A stretch of 64,000 bases of DNA from Xiphydria camelus (lineage: Eukaryota; Arthropoda; Insecta; Hymenoptera; Xiphydriidae): NCBI GenBank assembly GCA_963678675.1, contig OY783195.1, positions 630,001-694,000 on the forward strand, written 5' to 3'. Under the pieces are notes generated by a model that was not told the DNA's origin, made no database searches, and worked only from the letters and a program-made list of their open reading frames with translations. The number at the start of each line of letters is the position of its first letter. Position 1 is the first letter of the stretch. The position numbers were made by a program, and so were the translations under genes. Of this stretch, positions 26,501 through 41,500 are shown piece by piece.

Positions 26501-29500
26501 ATATCGATGTAGGCCAAACGTTCATAGACACTGAGATAATAGTGATTGAAGTTCCTTTCCTGGAGAGTAAGTTTAGCCTCGTATTCTACTCAGAGTTTTT
26601 ACTAGTGACACTTCTTGCATACATCCTTAATTTATTGAAGATTTTTTTCCCACTGGTCGTTCTTTTTTACCCAATTCAATAATTTGAATTCTACTAAAAT
26701 TTATTCGGCTGCTAGGACATGTCCTGCTATTGCGATAGTCACCTTAATAAACGATGAAACGTTAGAGAAAGCGAGAGAAGGGCAAATTTCGGAGGCTCAC
26801 GCGCGAGCGGGAGAGCTGAATTGTATGGGGTTACGTTCGATGCATGCCAAACCACGGCTAACCTCGGCTCTCGCCGTTTCTGTTTGTTTCGTGTCTCTAC
26901 TCCGCGTAACGACCAATCAACCGCAATGAACCGCTCGATCGAACGTCAACGCCCAATCAGGACGAGAAGAACCAACTACTTATAACCAATATATGGCTGA
27001 CCCTGGTAAGTCGCATTAACAGATATACTTAAAAGACCACACTCTAATCTTCAATAACGATTAAATTCGACACACACGTACACACACGGCAGTAGTCATC
27101 CATCTTGTAAGCAATCGTATATATACATATATCTGTGTATATATATGTATATATATATATACATCTCTAAAATCAGTACATGTGTGCCTCTCGATCGATA
27201 TTCTGCTATGAACGACCTTGGTATCTTACTATCTCTTATGACTATACGCATTCCGTGCAATCTGCAAGTAGATCGGTAATTTGACCCCCCCCCCCCCCCA
27301 CACACACGTCTTTTTCACCCCGTAGACGTATGTACGCAAGTAGGAGTAGACGCCCCTATTGTCCGCATCGTATACAACTCGCAGGTGCATCGTACTACGA
27401 ATTTGCGCGCAACGTTACCGCTTTTCTCTTCGTCGTGAAGTTTCGACGTTACGTTGATCCCCCTCCCCCTCATCTCGGTGATGCTTGGCGCGCAGCCCCC
27501 GCCAAATATCGATAATACGGACGTATCTCGAGAAAACGGACAATGACGACGGACAGATCGTTAGGTTTCCCGAAAGCGCGCGACCATTTGTCACCCCGCT
27601 CTTCTCACCCTTCGCGACGGTCGCCCCACATCGCCGAATTCAGCGCGCGAACGGTCGTTAGCCTCGGATCGATTCACGACGGATAACCGGATGTATACGC
27701 AGTGCGAAAGGTGTGTTCGAGTCGAGTTTTTTTCTTTAGCGGCATCCGACAAATCAATCGTTCGATTCGTGCGGACGTTAATTGGATAAAAATACGAGTA
27801 TTGCGTCGATTTATGAAGTGGGATTTGAAGCGAACTGATATTTCTCTCGGTCGAACGCATACCGATCAGAAAATCGAATTTGACGCGAGACGAGGAGAAT
27901 TTTTGAGCTCGCGTAACCGCGACGGTCGTCGGTGTGCAAATCGGTTGATCGCTCGACGGAAGAAGAGAATTGATCGATTTGAAGACGCGCAGTAAAATGC
28001 CGAGAACCACAGCCTCCCTTTTATTATCACGTACTACAGATAAACCTTTATATCGACACATTTCTTCCGCTGTAATTATCGACTCCCCACCTTATCACGC
28101 CGTAACTCTATCTATTTATATAGCCTTTCAACTATTTCTCTATACTTTTGTATATATTACATAATCATTCTAAAAATGGACATGTATATGTATATACCGC
28201 GTATCGTTGCGCGATATATATTGTCACGTCGCGAAAAGAGATTGACCACATTTGCTTTATGAACCAGCTGTCTCGTAATTTACCCGAAGGACGAAATGAC
28301 GCGATCGGTTGATTGTGAACCACATAAGAAAAGGACTACCGAAAGATATATAAATTATTAATCGATTTCGTAGAAATCGAGAATCGACTTTATATTTGTT
28401 ATACGAAGGAAGAAAAAAGAATCGGAGACCCTCTGCACAGAGAAAAAGAATTAGTTGGATCTATTGAAAATGACTTGCGGGGTCGCAAGTAATTATCAAT
28501 TTACATCATTTTGATCTTTTTCATTTTAATCAAATATTTTTCCATGCAATCACACACCATTCCACATGATTATAAGAAAGATATATCTGATTGATGTACC
28601 TATAATGTGAAGAAATTTCATTGATATAAATAAATAATTACCTGCGACCCCGTAAGTAATTTTCAGTAGATCCAACTTTTTCTTTTTCTCCGTGTAGAGT
28701 TCTATACGGTAAAATCTATTGATCAGAAGGGGAACGAAGGAAGAAAGAACGAAAGAAACATTGAATAGGAATACGTAAGAGCTGGAAATAAATTGTAAAG
28801 CCACTTACGGACCGTATTATCCGTTGAATGGGATTTATTATATTATATGTGTCGCTCTAGCAACGCACATGGCCCATTACCGCGATGTATGTAAATATAT
28901 TCTGCGAGGATTTTCATACACGCGAGGCGATTCTCGATAAAAAATCTACGAAAACGGCTACGTCGAAACGTGACAATATATACAGCGGTATACCTGAAAG
29001 CACGCGAATCACCTGCTAGATTTCGTTCGTAGACATTCACTTTATACAAGCTATACGATCGACCCTGCATTGGTAGATTAACCCACACTAGGATCCCTAG
29101 ATCTGGACGGAAAGTATTCGTCTCATATCGCGTCGCGGTGTCGTACGATCGCGGGGATCGTACGTAACAGAAATTCGTCTCCCTCTGTAGACGTTGTACA
29201 ATCGTTATCCGTGACTATCACCTCCCAACATACGAGCGTCTAAATACGAGAAACGACAAATTCATCAACGACGCGACGGGGCCTACCAAGCGTCGAAACT
29301 GCACGATGTTTTTAACAGTCCTCATCCGCTAACGACGTCACTCGCGACGCATTGCTTCTCTCGTCGGTCCGCCGGTCTCTCGCGACCCCCGAAGCCCGCG
29401 TACACACTCTCTTTGACGGAGAAAGCTCCGACTGAGCTTCGAAACGACAGCAAAAACCCGACAGCGAAGCGAGAGAAGAGCCTGGCAGTCTCTCTCCGCT

Positions 29501-32500
29501 TCGAATTGCATTTTCCGTCCCCTCGGGTGGCCGTTCGACGCTACGCGTGTGGTATTCGCTTTCTCATCGCGCGCGCTATCGACCCGCACCCCGGAAACCC
29601 GAAGTGACGGCCAGCCCGAATGCAAATCCTCTCCGCGCCGAGCGGATTTGTACATATGGGTCTGGCGGAGCAGCTGCCGAGGAGGGGATTGGGGGTTTTC
29701 TCTTCGCGTCATTCTATCCCTGCGTATGCAGAAGTCGCGTGCGGGGTGTAACACTCACGCGAGCACCGCTGCGTCGAGCTGTCTCGCGAACGCGTTAACG
29801 AGAGCAACAGGTTCGGCAGGGGAAACGCCGCGGTTCTTAACGACCAGTCGGCCGACGCACCGCTGCAACGAGATTCTAGACCACGTTTGTGCATTTAGTC
29901 CACCTTCGCCGCCGCCGCCGCCGCCGGGGTAATTAGTTCGCGGAAGTGGCTTTAATTGACTTTCGATCGCACTGCACGGGGTTCGTCGTCGCCCGTCGCT
30001 CCGCGTTACCTTACCGGCGGACTTTGACACGCGTGTATATACGTATAGGTGCAGCGCACACCCGAGGTCGATCGAGAATTTGTACAATTAGATAATTAGA
30101 TTATCTGCTCTCCGTCGAAGCTGACGAAATCTCGATTTACGACAGACGTTGAGGACGCGCGCGTACGTTGCATAAAATGGCGCATCGTCGCCAGACGGAG
30201 CCGGGTCTACGAGGAAAATCAGCGAGGAAGGATAAGCCGGTCGCGTGGGGGTGGAAAATATGATACTCCCGGCCGGGCCGGGACGGTCGGAAGTGGTGCC
30301 GTGAAATAAGGTCGCGAAGCATTGTGTTTCGGTCCAAACAACAGTGCCGCGCGCGATCTCGTCGCGGCTGTATCCGCGCGTCGAGTCAACCGCGCGAGGG
30401 TGTTAATTAAAAGAGAAAGAATTATTAACGAGCACACATTTTCAAAGCCGCCGTAACGGTTCCGCCGTTGCAAACGCGCCCCGAGGGTACGCGGTGCCGC
30501 GGATGAAACGGTACGCGTATGTCATCCGCGTTGCCGCGATCTGCACCTAACCGATGTCAAGGTTCACGCGCATTATGTGCATTCTACACTCGAGTGCGTT
30601 CGCACGAGATGCCCTGATTATAATAATTCAGCTAATTCGAATACGATATTTCGATCCCACCCAATGATAAATAAACGCATTCAGTACCTATATGACAATA
30701 GCTGGTAAAATTTCAAATAAGACTTTCACACTATTTCGGAATTTATAGAATTCCCCCAAACGCTAATTGCAGTGGCTATAACTGGGAATCAAAAATTTGA
30801 GGTAGAAAGCTCAATTAAAAATTACCTCTTGTGAGATTATTGTTTCACTATAGCTTTCTGAAAATGAGTGTTCGAAATCAAGAGTACCGCGGTGTTTAAT
30901 ACATATGATAGGGTTTCCTCGCATGCTGGCAAGCAATGACCGTCTTTGTCGAAGTCGGACCCGCACTTGGTATGAAGAGAACTCTTCAGCTTTTAATGGT
31001 ATTTATTCTTATTCGAAATATACTCCAGAGCGCAATGATTTTTTTAACATACTTAATTTAACTTCAAGCTGAATATCAAACATAAAATTCGATTACACTC
31101 TACTCGTATTATTCTGAAATTACTCGAATAAATACTTCAATTTATGTAAAAATTTACTTCAGAGAAAGACTTCGAAAGAGATATGGAGTTATTACTTTTT
31201 GAAGTGCGAGTCTGACAGACAGAAATAACAAAATATCATATAACCACTTCAGAGTGGATAGTACAATTACTCATGTGACCGCCACCCATGTGTACCACAT
31301 AATACATATATAGAAATTACGAGCAGGCGTGCAGCGTTATCAATATGTCAAATCTATAAATTTCTTTAAACTGATATACATACAAATGAGTGATAGGCAT
31401 AAATGCACAAAAAAGCCAATAAATTGCCTTGATTCTAGCCATAGAAAAAAATTATACTCATAGAATTGCACTCTTAATACAGATTTAAGATCCAGAGCTT
31501 CTCTTTTAACGTACAATTTTTTAATACATTCATATATCGCGCGAGAGGTGAAAAATATATTGAAATAATCAGATCTTTCCTATTATTTTCTTTGCTATAA
31601 ATATGCAATAGAACCACTGATGGAGGAACTTATAGATATAAATTAAAATTGAATGTAGAATATATAATATAAAATCGCTACACGCGCGAGCATGCCTACT
31701 CGAGTCGTGAAATAGTTGAAAGGAAGAGAAGTCCATATGATAAGAGACATTCAGATTCATTCCGACACATTTTGAAAACAACGACGTTAAATATTTATAG
31801 AACTATCTCGGAAATGCATCTGAAGTTTCACTTACCGTACAGAGAAATGCGTAGCGCAACGATCAATAAACTTTATAACGGGGTACCTACGATTAACACT
31901 AGAACTACCGAATGGTCGCGCTTTATAAGACGGTCGTTTTGGCGGGTGATTATCTCGTTATCCGTGGATTTTTCGTCCACACTGCTATAGAACTTTTTTG
32001 TAGACCGAAATGTGCTCTACAAAAAAGTATTCTACCAATTTTGACAAAAACCTCACGGGTTGCGAAATAATCGAGGTTGAATGGAACTCTGAATAAGACA
32101 CCGGCCAAATTGACCGGTTGCGGTAGTTCTAGTGTTAAAGTAGGTAGTCTTCTTCACCGATGTCTTCCCTCTTCTTTCTTGAGGCAATGCGAAATAACAG
32201 ATTTTGCAACCGCACCACCATGTTATCCTCGGTGTTTGCAATCTCGCAATCGCCTTATGTTTAACGATCGTTGACAACTGTAGAACGTTTAGAAAGAATT
32301 GCGAAGCTCTCGAGTACTAGTGACAAACGATACAAGCTATATCTTTGAAAGGAGACGAGATAGAACAAAAATTCATGAAGACTTTAAAAGTAAATATTTA
32401 TGAAATAATAATTTTCATGCATCGTCACATGAATTTCTTGAACGGAGTTCTTCAAATACTGGATTACCAGAAATCCTTAGAAAATAGTCATTGGGTAAAT

Positions 32501-35500
32501 TGAAACAATGTGATAAATTAATGATAAATTAAGTAATTGCAAATCTTTTACTATGGTTATATAATTCAAGAAGTATACTTTTTTTCTCTCCGCGCATTTA
32601 TTTCATGGTGGAATGTAGCTACTCGTGTCTTTTTTCGAATGCCACGTCGAGTTCGAAGGGGGAAATTCATTCCCCGCCTTCTCGATTGCTGAAATACGAC
32701 ACGAAAGATTTTCGGGCTCGCGGATTTCTTGTCTCTAAACTCTGTACCGTGATTCTACCGTGTAATTTTTGAAAGTACAACGACGGATCGATTTTTCGTA
32801 AAATTTTCGAATTCTATCATTGAATTTAGGATGCGTTGTCGAGCTAAATTTACCCTGAAAGAATTATACGACAAAGCGCGCGGAAATTTACCGGTGAAAG
32901 AAGGCAAGAAAAAACTATCGCGATTTTCAAATTGGAACCAAATTTAATTGGTTCGATCTGTCGCCAGTTACGACAGCAATGTGACTGACTCTAGCGACAA
33001 TGCAAGAAAAATGCACCCGATTCGCACTCCGCGTCGATCGATCACAATTCCCCTAACTCTAATTATTCATAAAACGCGTACGCAGTATTCGACGGTAGTT
33101 ACTACTCTCAATAAAAACGATGGCTTAAACGTGATTCGCGACCATCGAACCCCGGTACGTCTTATTCTTAAACCTATGCATTTGCAGTAAATAATGAAAT
33201 ATCGATATAGCGATGATGATATAGATTTTTAAATCCGATTAGAAAATAGTTTGCTCCGAAAATGAGAAGATTTTTAAACATTTCGCGTGTACAAACTCAT
33301 ATATGTTTTGTTTTACTGCAAATCCCACATAAATATCGTTGCGCCACGCGACAGAAAGAGAGAGAAAGAACAGAGATAGTTAATTAGACAACCACACTGT
33401 TTCCAGCTCAATGCTATTGCAGTTAACTGGAGAAGCCAGATAGAGGAACTATAAATTCTCACTCACCAATAACGAAGAATGACGTATACCGACGTTGAAG
33501 TCCAGGTGTACATTTTTCTCATCGTAGATTGTTCTTGATCTCGTTCAACTGTAACACATGTGCAATTGCGCAATTAGGGATTTTCCTTCCACATGGACAG
33601 AAATAAAATTTTCTTTTGAATCGAGCGATAATATGAACATAAATTTATTTACAATTGCAAAATTGCACGACAAGAACTCATACGGGCTGCATAAGAGTTG
33701 GACACACTCGATGCACATTTTTTAATTAATGCGAGAGGTTAATTTTTTTCGATCAGCATCATGGGAACGCATTCCATGCGGTAACGAATCGGCACTGATA
33801 CGGAAGTTCAATTACGGAAGTGCGCACACATGAGAAATAAAATCATAAATTATACGATGCACTCTTTAAGACTTGCTGAACGACAGCTCGAATGTAACGT
33901 GTACACTGGTCGACAAGTACGGACAGAATAAAGCTGAGTGTAGGTAGTGGTATACGTGGCGCCGTGCGCGGTGAGGGGAGAGCGTCTGTACGTACACAGA
34001 CAGAACTGGAACCCGTGCCGGACTGTGAGCGTCGTAAACAGTTTTTTCTTCCCTCTAGATAACGAATTCAATTCGCATTATACCACACATACGGCATATT
34101 ATAAAACTTTGAGTATTTCTCTTTATACGATAACTACGATCGTATAAGATTTAGGCACAAGTTTTGTAAACTTTCCCCATTAGAATTATAATTTTAATGG
34201 AACGCGGAAGCACCCTAAAATAGATTTCATATTGTAGATGGAATCATCGGCGTTTATCGGTTAATATTTATTCAATTGCTTTCCAATCTCCTGAAATTTC
34301 ATTGTCAAAAATTTATTTCCCAAAAATGCTCAATAGATATATATTATCACCTAATCTCAAATGACAAAATTTCCCCAAAGTTTATACATATATGTATCTC
34401 GAAATTAAAATAAAATAATCCGAGAAAATTTTACAATTCTTCGCTTTTCTCCGACTTTTCCACAACCAAAAATATTCCCCGATACTTCCAAGTCTTCTAG
34501 AATCCCCTGCCTGCTAGACACCGTACATAGATATACATACAAATATATTTCAACCCGGATTTGTCCCGGCGAACGCGAGCGAGCGAGCGACCGGTGCATC
34601 ATCCCTTCGATCCTCGCGGAAAACTCGATGTAGCGTTAAAGAGTAATCCCGTCCGGATGCGCGTATGTACAAAATACGCTCCCATATGTTTTCTATCGCC
34701 GAGTCGCCCATACGTTTCGCAGCGGTTCAGAGCCGAGGACAAATTCACGAAGGATCTGGGTCGCGTCCCGAACGCCGACTTATCGAGAGAGGCGGTCGTT
34801 ATCAATGCGCGAGCGGAATCCGCTGATAATCCAGTCGCTCGTCTATGCGTTACGTTTCCTCGTACACGGCCGCTCATATCCGATGTAATCACACAAATCG
34901 ATATGTCGAAACGCGCTCCCATAAATGCACGGATACCATGAAATCTATTGTACGCGTGGGCCTCGTGGGCAGAGGGAGTATCCAAGATCGGATATCGGGA
35001 ACCGGACTTGCCGTACGGTCGATTGCAAAATCCGACGTAGAGGACCTTTCCGAAATAATGACCAGAGAGTACATATCCTATATTTGAGGGGGTAACGCGA
35101 TGCGTTCCGGTGCAAGGATGCGTCGATCGATACTGGAAGAAGCACGTATTTTTCACTATCATTGCACATTAAAAAACAAAGTGATTCTCATTAACAGTCT
35201 TCCTGAGAGAAGCACTAATTTAGTCTCGAGTGACTGCAACACCATCGTAAGGCTCCAACAGCTAGAAAACTCCATGAGTAGAAACACGATATCGCTGCTG
35301 TAGCGATACGTATTACTCATGTGAAAATGCTCAATGATGTAATAGCGAAATGTCCTTAGATATACTTTGGTCTGCTGTAAAATCGGTACTCTCTTTTTTC
35401 AGTAATAGAATAGAACATGGTAACTCGTTGCTGTGCAAGGAAAAGTCGTAAGTCACATCGATGACAGCAACGAGTTACGACGTTTCTCAGTGACAATGAA

Positions 35501-38500
35501 AAGATAGATGCTCTTCTCTGGTACTGATCGACGCATTCGCTATACTTCGCCGAAAGAAATATTTAGATCATGCTGCATAAAATATTGCCGCAGCGATATA
35601 CTTCTAGATGTCAGTCAGAATTATCGCTTCATCGCCTAAGCAATTTTTCCGGCGTCGCACTGACGTCCACCAGTTCCACAACTCTGCAGCCTCCTCTCTT
35701 TCCACTTCAGCATACTGCAAACCCCTCTCTCGCACTCGTATATCGCGCGTACAGTACCTCTACCCGGTGTACCTACCGCGAGTAGGTGCGCGCTGTAAGT
35801 ACGTCTATATGTATGTACATATACGGGCGGTCGTCAGCTCAGTGAGCGAGCACCGGGGGACACTTACACACTCCACGCTCCCGGCCTGCATTCGAGACCC
35901 TTTCGTGCCACGAGAATCTCTTCTTGCTGAAAATACACGACCCATCTTCGCCGCGATAAGGTTGCGTTTCGCGTTGTGCGTATATCGTTCAACAATAAAC
36001 GCCGCGACGCTATCTATCTGCGAGAGATTCACGCGGAGATGCGAAATCGGAAGCAAAATTTCGCTCCTCGTCGCGAGTCAGACGAGTGATGTATGCGAAT
36101 TTCCGCACGTTCACTCGAACGAAATATTTCGACTTTAGGGGAACACACAAACTTAGGAAAATAAATACTTTAGAGTTGTTTGTCTGGCATTTTCACTCGA
36201 TCGAATCGCAATTCCAAACAATTCGAGAACCGCGTCACGTCCGTTTCGTTAAGGGTGAGCCGAGCGCTGCCGTGTGTGTCTGTTGTTTGTCACTAAAAAA
36301 AATCCCCCATTATAATCGGACCATATATTGCAAATATCGTATGATCACCGACTATCGAACGCCAGTCGCGGTACCGCGACGGTTTACCGATCAACGACCC
36401 AATGAGATAATGTCTCGTCACCTTGATTGTGGTATCGCGCTAATTTTCTCCATGTACCTACACCGTCTGCTCGAAAATCACGATTAATAAATCGGCGACT
36501 GACCTTCTTCTTCTCTCGTTCTCTATTTCTTCTCCCCTCCTCTTATCGTCTATAGACGCCCCGTCATGAAAGGTATGCCACGAAAATACACGTTTACCCA
36601 CTGCACGTACACCGATAAAAATAATTATTGTTAAAATAACAAAATGCATTTGATTAAACGCATTTAGTTATTCTGACTAAAATACTGATCAGTTGAACCG
36701 AATATCAAGTTGTTCTAACTAAATACTTAATTATCCCAGCCCAATAATTAGTTATTATAACTAAATATTTAATTATTCCAACGAAACATTTAGTTATTCT
36801 AACCAAAAAAAGTGGTTAATTTAATCAAACAGATGGAGGATCCACATTTCACCAAACGGTCTGGTCGTCATTTCCAGGATTTTGGTTAGATTGATCAAGT
36901 TGTAATATTTTTCTCAGTGTATATACGGACACCTCAAAAAGCAATCTGGATCCCATTCGTTTAGAAAATTTCGTACATATCGCCGGGAAAGAGAGAAAAT
37001 ACGTATTTCGGCTTTGAAATGTATCTCGATCAAAAGGGAGTCCACTTAATACGTCCACATAAAATGAGAAACCATAAACACTCGTATCTAACCCCGCGGT
37101 CTACGTTTCAGGAGCGAACGCAAAAAATTCCGTACGTCGCGAGTCAATTGATAACGATTCATTACGCCCCGGCCATCCGTCGATTCCTGCGATACGCAAG
37201 ATCCCCAGGGTGGCGACCTACTCGAAATAGCGTGAGACGACGAGCGGATATCGTATCGATCAGTCGGGAGGGTTCGGCTGTGTTCCTCCTACGAAATTAA
37301 CTTCGACTCGACGCGAGATAGGTATACATCTCCTGTGTGTGCAAGATATAATCTATGTTTGTACAGCTTATAATTGCGACGTACGTACATACGCGTGCCT
37401 ATATATACGCTCTGGAAGCACAACTCTCTGATGAATATTCCTCCTCTCACGGTTCGACGAAAGCAGCTCCTGGAACGTATCCGTCCGCGCGTACCGTAAA
37501 ACGGACAATCCATGCGACATTACCATGCGACCGTGGGCCCGACCTGATAACTCAATCACCGCCCTGACCGTGCCCGAAAATCGCGAGCGCGAACGTCCTT
37601 CGCGCTTTTGCGAATGAATTCGCATGGAGGCGAACGAGATTTCTCGATCGTTCGCACTTTCGCGTGTCGCTCCTCTCTGCGTACAGAGCCGGAAGGAGAA
37701 TACTGTGCAGTGGTCACGGCGCGGGGCGAGCGCGCGATGCTCGTTTCTCTCGTTTAGCTCGTGGTTGAGCGACTACGATGTAGACCTAGCGTCAATGATT
37801 TTGATCGACCCGGTTTGGGTGACGATACTTCATTGAGTCGAGCCTTAGTTAGACTCGTATTCGCAGTGTTGGAACTTATAAATAAGCACGACTCAAGTCG
37901 CCGTTTCAACCAATAAGTGATCTATCTCCGATGTTGACATAGGTCCATGTTTATTTTTAAGTACACGGAAAAAAAGAAATCGTAGCATTTACCAAATTTA
38001 TGGTAAATTTCGGGACAAGACCAGTTTATCGTAACGCTTGCAACTTCTACGTGTCTTACTATGATATTTACTAAAATTCTAGTTATCGTAACAATTAATT
38101 GACCTTGTCCCGAAACTTATAACGAACTTTGTAAATGCTACGATTTATTTATTTCCGTATAGCGCGACTACGAATACTGGGCTAAGATTCACTCAAATCT
38201 TTCAGCTACGTCACCCAAAGCAGGTCAATCAAAATCATTGACGCTATATGTACATAATACCTTGCGGCTCGCGCGGGGAGGTCGGGGATGCGCGGAGTAT
38301 TCGCGCGTATGATCTCTGCGCCTGCATACCCACGTATACCATACATACATACGTATATATTCACATACGTATATCTCGCTCCAAAGCACGCTCCACGCCT
38401 CCCGCCGCGCTCGTTCGGACGTCTGGACCGCGATTATCGAATGTGCATGCGCTCTCGTATAGCTGTGGTCACTCTTTATCCGTAGAATGTCCCACGTAGC

Positions 38501-41500
38501 AGCACGCTTTCGCTGCACGATTTCGCTTATGTGTTTCTCGTAGGAGTACAATGTCTGTCGCGATGCACGCGCGGCGCGAATGACTCGCCAGGCCGTGGGG
38601 CGCGGCGAGTTTTTAATTAATTAGAGTCGCGCCGGCGAATTATACGTGTACTTTGATCCCCCGCCTCGCGTCACTGCGTCTTTTCGAGTGCGCGCCAGCG
38701 GGAGGACGGAATTGTGAGAACGTGCACGCGAGGGAGCCCTCTTCCCGGCGTATATGTATATGTATATGTACTCGTATATAAGATTCGCTCGGCGTTTTCG
38801 TCCCGCGGAGGGAAGCCTACCGCGTTTCGAGTCGATTTCAAAAGCTCGCCGCGACACTTGGAGCGGAAAGCGGCCGATAACGCACACACGCGCATTAATC
38901 ACCGTGGGCTTTCCACCGCTTCGTTTTCTCCGCCGCTGCTGTCCGCGGGTGGCGAATTATCGCGTGTCGAAGGCGCCCCCTGCGGGCGGCCCGGCCGCGC
39001 TCGCCGTCAGCCGACGCACCGGTTTATATCGTAACTCGAAAACGGCGAGAGATACGCGGAAAGTTCGAAAGCAAAAGTTGGGCGGATTTTAAAGACGGGC
39101 AACTTTTCTCCTCAAACTTTCGCCGTATCTCTCTTCGCTTCCGAGATATAGCCCGATGCGGGTCTCTCGACGGACGATGCTCGCCCCAATTACTCTGGTC
39201 GCGTGCACTGAGAGAAGGGTAGGTGATAAAATCAACCATAATTGCAAAGTTCAATTTTCCTGGTTGCTAGTCGTACTATATTTATGAAAAAACAGACTAT
39301 GAATGCAGTCGAAATAACTTTTGTTATTTCGTTGTAGCGACAATAAGATTTCAGTTTATGATAGTCATGCACTGTGGCTAAATTAATGAAAAAAATAGAT
39401 CGATAATATTACTGCATGGTAATGTCAACTATATATTACATTATAAAAAAAAAGATTAGACACGTTTATCGAACATACTGCAGGTTGATATAGGGTTGCA
39501 CAGCAATCGTAATCTCTCGTTACCATAATCAGAACTTCACCGTTTAAAAGAATTATGGAATCATAAGTTATGGTTCTTTTAACCGGATTTTTCTCTCAGT
39601 GTGGAATCACGCGCTCCTCGCTTTCTCGCGAGATATCGTCCGCCCACTCTCGCTCGCGCGCACTTCGCGTCCTACACACGTTCTGTGTTAAAAACTCGCG
39701 ATGTTATCATATACCATGTACCTATACCGTATCTACCTCTACCGATAAGCTACCATATACAGCTATAGTTGGTTCTTCTGTGCTACGCGAGAAAGAAAAA
39801 CGCTAGCAACTCGAGATCGTATCGATTGCGACGCCTAATTAGCTTCCCTCTCGGGCGTTGCGATCGCGCGTACGCGAGCGCCGGTGCCACTTTTGACAAA
39901 ACGCGAAGCACTGTACGCGCGCTGGAACCTTGCATTGGCTTCTATCGATTGGTGCACGCACGTATGTATTATATATGCGAGTCGTCCTTGGCGATCCGCC
40001 ATTACGATACCACTATATACACCACCGAAAAATGATCAGCCCCGCGTCTCTCCGTTAACACTTTATCGGAATATTTCAACCGTATCGCGACAGTCGAATT
40101 AAACGCGATTTTCACGAGAGAAAACCTTATCTTGCTTTCAGAGCCGATTGCGAGGCTGATCTTTTCCGACACTATATAGATCATCCCTGTGTGCATAGTT
40201 TAGTCGCATGATTCGACGGGTAGAACGCACAACGACCGTTGACGTGACGCGCCGTGATGACCGTCCCGACGAATAGATGGAAAATCGCGATTTCCATCAA
40301 AGTATGCGTCGTTCCCTTTCCAGTATCTCGAGAGTCACGCGAATTATGTATAATTTCTATATTAACCATATAAGGACTACATATGGATGATACAAATGTT
40401 CAAAAACCTGTATATAGTCCTTACATAATTAATGTAGGAATCATGTTATATCATTCATATATGACCAAAACCACATATGAATTATATAAAAAATATCTAG
40501 AATTTTTCCGCCTGGGAATCCATAGCAGGCCCATGTTTTTACGGATTTATCGCTATTTCAAGGGACTGCCATATACGGAGATGGCCTTGAGCGGGTTAAA
40601 AATATATCTATAAACTATTAATAAACCATTCTCGGTGTGTTTTCACGAGGCCTACTCACGTATCGCGAATACTTGACGAGAATCGCGCGATTTCACGGGC
40701 GAATCACTCGCGGTGAATTAACGTCCTCGAGAGGATCGCCTTTGAGACACCCCGCGAGCACGGTCATCTCGTCGCGTGACGTCGATCGATCGTACTCCCC
40801 CCGCGACCTCGTCTCGATAAAAACGTCTTCTTCTACGATTCAGGAGTGGACGGACTACAACCTGATGTGGAACGAGTCCGATTACGGCGGGGTGAAGGAC
40901 CTGCGAATCACGCCGAACAAGCTCTGGAAGCCGGACGTCCTCATGTACAACAGGTAACGACATCCGCGTTCGCACTTTTGCCACCTTCTCTCGAGCGAAT
41001 GTTTCGTTGCATCGAACCACGTGGAGGAGAGCAGTGGGTGGTCCCCGAATGTGCGACGCTCGCCTCGCGCGGCGTGTTTGGTCGTCCGAATTCGACGCGA
41101 GCCAAAGACGCTGAACTTTTTGACGGACCACCCGCGCCTTCCTCTCGTCGTCGTTCGAGTCCGCCTCTCTGTATATCGCGCGCGCGCGTATATCGCGATT
41201 CAAGGATTCGTTTATTTCTTTATAGGAGATGTAATGTTACGACGAAAACTAATGTGCCTTCCCTCTAATCGCAACGGGCGCCCGAACTGCTTGCGTTGAA
41301 ATAAAGAGCGAGGAAAAACGAGCCTCGCGTTAATCACGATCGCACGGGCGATACGCGTAAGCGCATATCCGGAAGAAAAAGGCGGGAAGAAACGAAAAGG
41401 CGGAGAGAGATTTACGTTTAAAGAGAGCCGATAAAACCGCGCGAGAGACCGCACCGCCGGGCGAGATTTCGGATTCTTCGAAAAGGACGCGCGCGCAACG

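Larger units (their letters stand above)
25258..26960 (+). other. nAChRalpha6: Intron between the two alternative exons 3
   Basis: 1.7 kb. The first ~900 bp are CpG-rich unique DNA; 26180-26297 and 26378-26580 are palindromic elements; 26600-26960 is unique. No extra exon 3 copy was seen. Confidence 0.8.
27006..40843 (+). other. nAChRalpha6: nAChRalpha6 intron 3 (13.8 kb)
   Basis: Holds a TA-rich microsatellite (27118-27165), elements listed separately, and an AT-rich block from about 30600 to 33850 that contains little recognisable apart from the TTAA-flanked element at 31893. 27310-30600 and 33900-36250 are more CpG-rich, with no supported exons. No nested gene or RNA gene was recognised. 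Confidence 0.75.

Noticed and set aside
26184..26534. 116-residue open frame with hydrophobic segments
   Set aside because: Runs across two palindromic repeat elements; a related sequence at 9966 does not keep the frame.
36610..36919. CRISPR-like or tandem array from repeated ttagttattcta motifs
   Set aside because: Irregular spacing inside a TA-flanked transposon remnant in a eukaryotic intron.
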